From positions 45,992,287 through 46,056,286 of the forward strand of contig NC_133769.1 in assembly GCF_003597395.2 (NCBI RefSeq): a stretch of 64,000 nt of DNA. Reading direction: 5' to 3'. The notes below the pieces were generated by a model that did no database searches, was not told the DNA's origin, and saw only the letters and a list, made by a program, of their open reading frames with translations. This stretch comes from Chelonoidis abingdonii. Taxonomy: Eukaryota; Chordata; Testudines; Testudinidae. The translations under genes and the position numbers were made by a program. Positions 56,180-64,000 of this stretch are shown in pieces (within the stretch, counting starts at the first letter, position 1; each line of letters begins with the position of its first letter).

Positions 56180-56330
56180 CCCGGGCTTGTTAAGCCTGAG
56201 CCCCGGCACCTTTAGGCTTGGCAGTTCAGAGCCCCGGCACCTCTGGGCTTGTGGCATCAGTTGTGAAAGTAAAATAATTGTCTGAACCCCGGCACCTCTT
56301 TTCATTCCAAATTAAGCACTACCTATCACC
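56180..56330. repeat. Degenerate CCCCGGCACCT repeat units
   Basis: Three copies of a GAGCCCCGGCACCT-type unit occur at irregular spacing (about 56198, 56230, 56285). The pattern resembles the edge of a reptile transposon, which I could not classify. Confidence 0.4.
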
Positions 56331-56419
56331 CACATTTATAGGGATCCTACAGGCATTCCCTGGTGTATATTGTAGTGTGACTAAGCCCAGTGGTTTCAAT
56401 GTAAGCACTATAGTGCTGT

Positions 56420-56645
56420 ATACTATTGCCTATTACTTATATAGCCCTTTCAATCAGCAGATCCCAAAGCACTTCCTAATCTTTAAGATGTTTATCCTCC
56501 ACTCCGCTCTTCTGAAGCAGGGTAGCATTGGTATTCCCATTTTACACATGGGGAACTGTGGCACTGAAAGGCTAAATGACTTGCCCAAGCTCACACAGGA
56601 AGGTCGTGAACCCCATCTCCCATGTCCTAAGCCAGCGCACCAACC
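56420..56645 (-). repeat. MIR-like CORE-SINE relic
   Basis: ATTACTTATATAGCCCTTTC, CCCATTTTACACATGGGGAA and GACTTGCCCAAGCTCACACA follow the reverse-complement MIR order. The plus-strand frame 56278-56748 runs through it and is not a gene. Confidence 0.62.
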
Positions 56646-58379
56646 CCTGCATCATCCTTCCTCTCTGCTCTGTGACAGGAAGCACAGAAGAATACTGGAT
56701 TCATCTGAAACTGTGGGAGTGGTGGTGGTGGTGAAGAGATGGAGGTAGCAGAATAAAATGAACTATGATAACATGATCAGAATATCAGAATTAGCATTAT
56801 TTCCCTTGTAAAATGAACCACAGAATCTTTAATGACCACTTGTTGCAAGGTTTGGTAAGGAAATTGAAGAAGGCTAGGCAGTATGTGATTTTGGTGCTGT
56901 ATTGATAAGTCAACCAGTATGTGTCAGTTTCTCTTCAGGAAAGAGGTGATGGACTTCCTTAGGCCAGTTTTCTGGACTGCCTGAAAGATGATCTGATTCA
57001 GCAACTTCACTGACATTAGGAGCAAGGGATTAAGACTCTGGAACAAAAATGTTAACATTCGGTGTTTCAGCATTTATATGAAATCAACATCATATGCTGA
57101 AAATCTGTAATGAAGCAGAAATATATCAATAGCACTGATTTTAGGATGAAAGAACAATTCTGGGATTTTGAATGCCTATATCCACCAATTAGCCACACAA
57201 CAAAAATATGTTCAAAGAGCTTAGGCTGTTGCATCTATGATGCCTTGGTTTGCAAAACACAGTATTTTATAATAAAGTGCTGAACATATCCTGCTTAGAA
57301 AATGGATTGACAGTCCTGTCCTTAATATTATTAAAGAGTCCATATGATACCCCACTCTATACCAAATCCCAAGGAGTGGAAGGTAATAACAGTCTGAATT
57401 ATTTTTAATACAGTTTTGTGTTTGCAATACTATCCCCATCTGAGCTAAACCATCCACTCTGTTTGTATGTGATGTGACTTTTAATGGCTGGAGATACTGA
57501 AGTGTAATTTCACTTCACGCTTTATAGTTACTTTATTCTATTGGAGCTTTGTTATTCCTCATGTACTGGTAGCATATTCTTCTGTCTACTTCACAAAAAA
57601 GAAAGAAAAAACTCTTGCGTCAGCTTTTCATTTCACATTTCTGGCTGCTGACAATTCAAGTACCTGACTGGGCAGTTATGAGATGTCTTGAAACAAAGCA
57701 AATTGGAAAGTTCTGAGAAAACAAAAGCAATACAAGGAATTATCATTAATATTTAGGAATGTAGGAAGTTGACTGTGTTAAATGGCAAACTGCTGACGTG
57801 TCTTATTGTGCAGGTTCAGTATCTTCCACTATGTTATATGATGTACATAGGAATGGAGGCTGGTTTATTAGTAGAAGTAGAATGACAGTCTTGTTAACAC
57901 AGTATTGTTGTAGCCAGGAGGATATTAGAGACACAAGGTGGGCTAGTACAATAAAAGATATTTCCACACCCACTCAGTCTTGCTAACAGAATACAATTTA
58001 TCACATGAACAATAAAGTTTTATGTATTAAGCTTTCACATCAAATGATGATATTTCAAGATATTCCTGGGGGGAAATGTTTTCCATGTTACCTGTCGAGG
58101 CTCATATTCTGACAGGTGCCAGGTATAATGGTCCCCAGATGTGCATGCATACATGTTGCAAAAGCAGTGTTAATGTTAATGTGTATTGTGGCCAAGATCA
58201 GCCTCACCCTCCACACACAACATTACTGTACAATTCATACTCAGAGAAGGAATAATAAGCACTTGTACAATACTTTACATCTTCACAAGCATGTATATTA
58301 ACATGTTAAGGAATAATCTGTGAAGAGGCCTGTGCTTAAAGGCCACTGCAGGGTCAGAACGCATATACTCCAACACTCC
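56646..58379. other. Upstream flank, nothing recognised
   Basis: AT-rich sequence upstream of the PTPRZ1 promoter. No exon of a neighbouring gene, RNA gene or repeat was identified. Confidence 0.45.
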
Positions 58380-58824
58380 AGATCAGATTCTTCATTGGCT
58401 TACATCTTGTCTAGAAATTTTAATTCAGCCAAAAAGAAGGTCATATATCTAGGAAAAAAGAATGTAGGCTGTACCTATAGAATGGGGAACTGCAGCTCTG
58501 AAAACAGGCTCTCCATAAGGCACTTAAGGATCATGTGACCAACAGCCTATGAGCTCTTAGTATAGTCCTTGGAGATATAAATAGGGGAATATCAACCAAG
58601 AGAAGAGAAGTGGTTTTACCCTTGTGTACAGCAACTGGGATCCACACTACTGGAAAACTGTAACTATAAACTTTAAAAAAAGATATTGAAAAATTAGAGA
58701 GGGTTCAAAAAAGAGATATACAAGAATCCAGAAAATATGTCTTGCAATGAGAGATACAATCAGGAACTCAATCCATGTAGTTTATCAAAGAAGATTAAGA
58801 GATTATTTGATCACAGTATGTAAG
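58380..58824 (+). pseudogene. Fossil CR1/L3-like LINE, ORF2 C-terminal relic
   Basis: Broken plus-strand frames read KKVIYLGKKNVG, then KILKN.RGFKK and related segments. The DNA from 58660 (GATATTGAAAAATTAGAGAG through GATTATTTGATCACAGTAT) matches the usual 3' coding end of such LINEs. It is cut at 58824 by the LTR; a short continuation follows at 62680. Confidence 0.6.
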
Positions 58825-59479
58825 TGTCACTGTCTCTGGATAAACTGCCCCTTTCAAGACTCTTATCCAGGCCCTTGAGTGTACTCCTTTCAAGTGACAA
58901 GCCTGTGCCTCCACCCTTCTTTGGGGTGGGATCCCATGAGCCAACAGCACTTCAGCAAAGCCTCTGGTTTATACCCCAGGGGGCCAACCATGCTACCCAG
59001 CAGGCCCAATGGGCCTGGCACTTGCAGGAGTTTCGTGTGGGATAGTAGCAGTATACAGTGGCACAGAGACAGCTTCTTCAAAATAAAGTATGGTTTATTA
59101 GCCAAAAGGTTCACAGCACTCAGCCCTGGTCTATATTACAAAGTTGGGTCAAATTTAGCCACATTAGGTCGATTTTATAAGCAATGCAGCTACACAACCA
59201 ACACCGTTCCGACAACTTAAAGGGCTCTTAAAATCGACTGCTTTATTCTCCCCAGTGAGGGGAGTAGCACTAAAATTGACCTTGCTGTGTTGAATTTGGG
59301 GTAGTGCAAACGCAATTTGACAGAATTGGCCTCCAAGAGCTATCCCAGAGTGTTCCAATGTGACCGCTCTGGACAGCACTTTCAACTCCAATGCACTAGC
59401 CAGGTACACAGGAAAAGCCCTGGAAAATTTTGAATTTCATTTCCTGTTTGGTCAGCGTGGCAAGCTCAGCAGAACAGGT

Positions 59480-61336
59480 GACCAGTTAGTCCCAGAATCA
59501 CAAATGAGCTCCAGGATGGACCGAATGGGAGACACTGGATCTGATTGCTGTATGGGGAGAAGAATCTGTGCAGGCCAAACTCCAATCAAGAAGAAGAAAT
59601 GCTAATATATATGCCAAAATCGCACAGGGCATGGTGGAGAAAAGCCTATAACAGGGGTACACAGCAGTGCTGCTTGAAAGTTAAGGAGCTCAGGCAAGCC
59701 TACCAAAAGACAAAGGAGGCAAACGGTTGCTCCGGGTCAGAGCCTCATACATACCGCTTCTGTGATCAGCTACATGGCATTCTAGGGGGTGACCCTACCA
59801 CTACCCCACCATTGTCCAGGGACACCTGCAAGGGGGGAGTCTCACGCAACGTGGAGTAGGATTTGTGGATGAGGAATAGGAGGAGGAGAATGCACAGCAG
59901 GCAACCGGAGAATCTGTTTTCCCCGGCAGCCAGGACCTTTTCATCACCCTGGAGCCAATACCCTCCCAAGGCAGGTTCCCGGACCCTGAAGCCAGAGAAG
60001 GCACGTCTGGTGAGTGCACATTTGTAACTACAGTACAGGGTTTAAAAGCAATAGTATTTAATGTATGATTTGCCCTGAAGAATTGGGATGCATTTGCAGC
60101 TAGTACAGCTACTGGAAAAGTCTGTTAAAATGTCTGGGGATGGACCAAGAATCCTCCAGGGACATCTCCATGAAGCTGTCCTGGAGGTATTCTGAAAGCC
60201 TTTGCAGAAGGTTTCTGGGGAGCGCTGCCTTATTTCGTCCTCCATGTCCTTTACCACGCCAAGCCAGTAGCAAGTAGTCTGGAATCACTGCAGCACAAAG
60301 CATGGCAGCGAATGGTCCTAGGTTTTAGTCATATCCAAGCAACATTCGGTTTTTATCTTTCTATGTCAGCCTCAGGAGAGTGATATCATTCATGGTCACC
60401 TAGCTGAAATAAGGGAATTTTTGTAAGGGAACAGTAAAAGGACCCTATTCATGCTGGCCTGTTTGTTTTTGGCTAAAAGGAATCATCCCTGAGACTAGCC
60501 ACACTTGGGAGTAGGAGGAAAGGTGTGCTGCACATCCACCCTAAAACAGCAGCCCCTCCTTTTAAATGGCAAACCCAACCAGCATTGCTTGCTGTGGGAA
60601 AGGAGGGATTGCAGTTTGAAACCATTCCCACATGTTATGAAGGCAGAAGAAGCCAACCTTGCGTACCCTTTGGCTTACTATGGCTGCCTGGAAACTGAAT
60701 TCTGTTGCCCAGCTGTGTGTGATGTGTCACCATACCAGCAGGCACTCAATATAAAAGGCAAAATGTGACCTTGTACCTAAAGCACATGTGCTGTCTACTG
60801 TGAATTGCTTCATTCACTGTGAAAGAGTCTCCCTTTTGTTCTCAGAAATGTATCATCTTAAATGTTACTCTCCCTTTTTATCCCCCTGCAGGTGCAAAGT
60901 TTCTATGTTCTCCCTATTATCTCCATTCCTGAGGTTATTGCAGATTAGAAGGTGAAAAAAACACACTTGCAATGACATGTTCTCTGAGCTCATGCAGTCC
61001 TCCTGCACTGATAGGGCACAGCTGAATGCATGGAGGCAATCAGTGACAGAGGCCAGGAAAGCATTAAGTGAGCGCAATCAGAAGATGCAGAAGGTGATGC
61101 TGAGTCTAATGGAGGAGCAAACAGACATGATCAGGCATCTGGTGGAGCTGCAGGAAAGGCAACAAGAGCACAGATTGACGCTGCATCCACTGTATAATCT
61201 CCTGCCCTCCTCCCCAAGGTCCATATCCTCCTCACCCAGACACCCAAGAATGCAGGGGGGGAGGCTCCAGCCACCCAGTCACTCCATTCCAGAGGGTGGC
61301 CCAAGCAACAGAAGGCTATCATTCAAACAGTTTTGA
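59480..61336 (+). pseudogene. Myb/SANT-like protein of Harbinger, two exons, broken
   Basis: In PIF/Harbinger elements this protein binds DNA and helps bring the transposase to the element. Exon 1 (about 59480-60009) shows the SANT-like part: DLIAVWGEESVQ, then after a frameshift near 59643 QQCCLKVKELRQAYQKTKEA, SGSEPHTYRF and ILGGDPTTTPPLS. A stop or frameshift near 59860 is followed in another frame by acidic sequence and DLFITLEPIP. A GTGAGT donor (60010) and a CCCCCTGCAG acceptor (ending 60891) bound an 882-bp intron. Exon 2 (60892-61336) has MFSELMQSSCTDRAQLNAWR, HLVELQERQQEH and a terminal NRRLSFKQF before the stop. AATAAA follows at 61442. The alpha-helical middle is shorter than I expect for the family. 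Confidence 0.75.
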
Positions 61337-61587
61337 TTTGTAGTGTGGCTACAGTAAGCAATCTGGCCTTGTCCTTCCCTCGTCCCCGCCTCCCACACCC
61401 CACCTGGGCTACCTTGTCATTTATCTCACTTTTTTAAAATTAATAAAGAAAGAATGCATGGTTTCAAAACAATAGTGACTTTATTTCCTTTGCCAGCTGT
61501 GATCGAAGGTGGGAGGGTGGTTAGCTTACAGGGAATTAAAATCAACAAAGAGAGAGGGTTTGCATCAAGGAGAAACACACACAACAG

Positions 61588-62068
61588 TCACACCATAGCC
61601 TGGCCAATCATGAAACTGGTTTTCAAAGCCTTTCTGATGCTCTGCATGCTGAGCTGTGCTCTTCTAATTGCCTTGGAGTCTGGCTGCTCAAAATCGGCCA
61701 CCAGGCAATTTGCCTCAGCCTCCCACACTGCCATAAATGTCTCCCCGTTACTCTCACAGATATTATGGAGCACACAACAAGCAGCAATGACAATGGGAAT
61801 ATTGGTTGGCTGAGGTCTATCCTAGTCAGCAAACAGCACCATCGAGCTTTTAAACATCCAAAGGCACAACAGCAGCACTGAGCTGAGCGGGCTCCATGCT
61901 TGCTGTGCTATGGTGTCTGCATGGGTAACCCAGGAAAAAAGGTGTGAAACAACTGTCTGCTGTTGCTTTCATGAAGGGAGGGAGGGGAAACTGATCACAT
62001 GTACTCAAAACCACCTGCGACAATGTTTTTGCCCCATCAGGCATTGGGAGCTTAACCCAGAATTTCAA
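61588..62068 (-). pseudogene. HARBI1-type transposase relic, internally deleted
   Basis: The reading is on the minus strand. The upstream part (62068-61850) has TADSCFTPFFLGYP and MEPAQLSAAVV, resembling the N-terminal region of Harbinger transposases in these elements. It jumps directly to CLKARWCCLLTRIDLS, then after a frameshift near 61800 to ACCVLHNICESNGETF and IRRAQ..IRKALKTSFM, the C-terminus of HARBI1-like nucleases, with a stop at 61588. The central DDE catalytic part is missing, so the element cannot supply its own transposase. Confidence 0.75.
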
Positions 62069-62688
62069 TGGGCAGTGAAGACTGTGGGGACTGTGAGATA
62101 GTTACCCACAGTGCACCACTCCGTGAGTCAATGCTAGCCATGGTATTGAGAATGCACTCCGCCGATTTAATGTGCTTAGTGAGGACATACACAATTGACT
62201 GTATAAAATCGCTTTCTAAATATTGACTTCTATAAAATCGACCTAATTTCGTAGTGTAGACATACCCTCAGAGAAGTGTTTTACCTATGCTTGGCATTCC
62301 CCTCCAGCCCCTAGGAAGACATGATTAGCCTTGGTGCCCCAGTTCTCTTTGGAACCAAGTTATAGCCTGCTTGCTGCAGACCCTGATTCCATCCATCTGT
62401 GTCAGCTTGCCACAGCTAACATTCCCCACCCCCAACCCACACAGACACACTTTCTGTAGGGCAGAGCTTTTAATTAACAATATCTTTTGATCTCCAGGTT
62501 CTCAGCCTTGGAAAAACCACCATGGAACCAGGCTTGGGGCTGAAGAGTCTTCTCATAACTGTTATTTACCTGATATTGTGTTTCTGCATTTGTTGGGACA
62601 CTCCTCATCTAGGTCATAGTGGTTGTCTTTCCTGCTTGATTCCCCTAATAGCCCACTTTTGAACTAACTCCACAGCAAGTAACCCATC

Positions 62689-63637
62689 TGTGACATTACA
62701 CCCCATATTCTTCATAGAAATATTGTTATGATATGAATATGGCATACTTATGGTATGTTTTATGCAAGATGGGTCACGTGAGGTATCATTGGAAAGGTTA
62801 TGATTTACTGAATGTGATTATCCAATTCGTATGCATGTATCATTCCTGTACCTGAAGTTAGGAATATTGACTATATAACAATTACAACTGTGTGTGTACT
62901 TGGGGAATGCCCACCAGCTAGTAGGCAATCAGGCTGGATGGGCCATTAGAAAGGAAAATAGGACTTTGAAGATACTAATCTCTCTCCTTCCTGAGATGCT
63001 GCTTTGTTGCTACAAGGTCCCATTTTGAACTGATATTTTTCAAATGGAAGGGAGTGGGCTAGGAAACAAAAGATTCCTGCCACATGTAAAGCCTATTTAA
63101 GGCTGGGAGAGAGTTAATCTTGGCTCTTCTCAACTGCTTCCCCATCCAAGAAGGAAGACTGCTGAAAACACATGAAGAAAGAATGGAACTAAGCTGGGGG
63201 AGGTGAGGTCTGAGCCCAGGCAAGACAGATAAGCCTGCAAAATGAATCCCTGGAGATTTAAGATACGATCAGTGCAGTTTGCCTTCAAAAAACTCTGCAA
63301 CCTGCTTGAAACAACATTTAGGGTGAGAAATTATTATTTGTAGCTAGTATTCCTTAGTATATTAAGCTTAGTTTGTGTGTTTTGTTTCATTTGCTCAGTA
63401 ATCTATTTTGTTCTGTTTGCTATCCCTTACAATCACTTAAAATGTGCCGTTTGTAATTAATAAACTTGTTTTTTGTTTATTCCAAAACCCAGTTTGTGCA
63501 ATTCAAAACTTGGAGGGGCGGGGGAAAGTTGTGCATATCTTCCTTCACATTGAGGAAGGAGGCAAATTTCATGAGTTTATGCTATGTAAATCTCTATATA
63601 TCACAAGACAATATAATTTTGGTTTTAAACTCTAGAG
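62689..63637 (+). mobile_element. Probable LTR fragment
   Basis: It starts TGTGACATTACACCCC with an AT-rich 5' part, has AAGCCTATTTAAGGC (TATA-like, near 63089) and an AATAAACTTG polyadenylation signal near 63459. No clean 3' boundary or duplication was found before the next element at 63638. Confidence 0.45.
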
Positions 63638-64000
63638 CAGGGGTTCTCAAATTGGGGGTTGGGACCAGTGATGAGCTGCCAAAATCTTAACAACCAGTTC
63701 CCTATAAAAAGTTCTGATTTAAAGGCGGGGGAAGTGGGTGAGGGGTCAGGGTGGGCGGAGACATACTCGTGGGGCCAGGAGTCCCTGCAGGGCTTGGGGC
63801 AAATTGCTCACCTCAGCGGCCGTGGAGCTCACAGCCCCCTCCCCCCCTTACCTTGCCTGCAGCTCAAAGCAGCAGGATCACTCAGGAGCTCAGCTGAGCT
63901 GCTCAGCTGCTGGCCACGCTGCAGCTTTGTGGGGTGGGGGGGAGCGGGGGAGGGGCTGAGGGCTAGCCTCCCAGGCCGGGAGCTCAAGAGCCAGGCAGGA
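63638..64000. mobile_element. hAT-like end followed by another GC-rich element, cut by window end
   Basis: CAGGGGTTCTCAAATTGGGG is a common hAT terminal sequence. After about 63666 it changes to GTGATGAGCTGCCAAAATCT and GC-rich sequence of a different element. Both run past the window, so limits and duplications cannot be checked. Confidence 0.5.

Larger units (their letters stand above)
59123..62267 (+). mobile_element. PIF/Harbinger transposon with two relic genes
   Basis: The 3145-bp element has GCCCTGGTCTATATTAC at left and GTAGTGTAGACATACCC at right, which are inverted, and a 3-bp duplication TCA (59120-59122 and 62268-62270). It contains the two-gene set of PIF/Harbinger elements: a Myb/SANT-like gene and, convergent to it, a HARBI1-type transposase. 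Both are damaged. It is related to the element at 4590-6908 in the opposite orientation. Confidence 0.87.
58825..62674 (-). mobile_element. LTR inserted in a LINE, itself split by Harbinger
   Basis: The outer parts 58825-59122 and 62268-62674 together make about 700 bp with TG/CA termini. Flanks GTAAG (58820-58824) and GCAAG (62675-62679) match at 4 of 5. A minus-strand polyadenylation signal AATAAACC lies at 59099-59092. Joining the outer flanks restores LINE-like sequence. Confidence 0.55.

Overview
This is a vertebrate nuclear genome window, most likely from a turtle. That assignment rests on the repeat mix: CR1 LINEs, several LTR families with 5-bp target duplications, PIF/Harbinger and hAT elements, and a short retroposon family I associate with turtle genomes. 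No search was possible, so the species is inference. There are no bacterial-type genes. Most long open frames here are chance frames or transposon debris.

The host gene is PTPRZ1 (receptor-type protein tyrosine phosphatase zeta), read on the minus strand. Coding exon 1 (55446-55503, start codon and signal peptide) lies at the edge of a CpG-rich promoter region (about 55504-56040). Exon 2 (3017-3082) encodes the start of the carbonic-anhydrase-like ectodomain. The two join in phase across a GT...AG intron of about 52.4 kb, which fills most of the window. Positions 1-3016 are the start of intron 2, and sequence above about 56 kb is upstream of the gene.

The intron is built largely of mobile elements. 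Main blocks are: a complete LTR (3155-4143); a 2.3-kb Harbinger element (4590-6908); a fossil LINE (about 16740-21480) broken by five independent insertions, one of which is itself nested three deep (CR1 in hAT in LTR); a CR1 copy split by an LTR (23876-25690); a long 5'-truncated CR1 with much of ORF2 recognisable on the minus strand (30702-33190); short hAT elements (13992-14493, 39595-39855, 43082-43423); and two retroposons of one SINE-like family that are internally inverted or palindromic but keep target duplications (48493-48622, 53804-54002). Several weak MIR-like SINE relics are present. Long tracts at about 8.3-13.0, 21.5-23.9, 43.4-48.5 and 49.5-53.8 kb look repeat-poor.

Upstream of the gene, a fossil LINE holds an LTR (58825-62674), which holds a 3.1-kb PIF/Harbinger element (59123-62267). 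That element keeps a recognisable two-exon Myb/SANT-like gene on the plus strand and an internally deleted HARBI1-type transposase on the minus strand. Two more truncated elements run to the window end.
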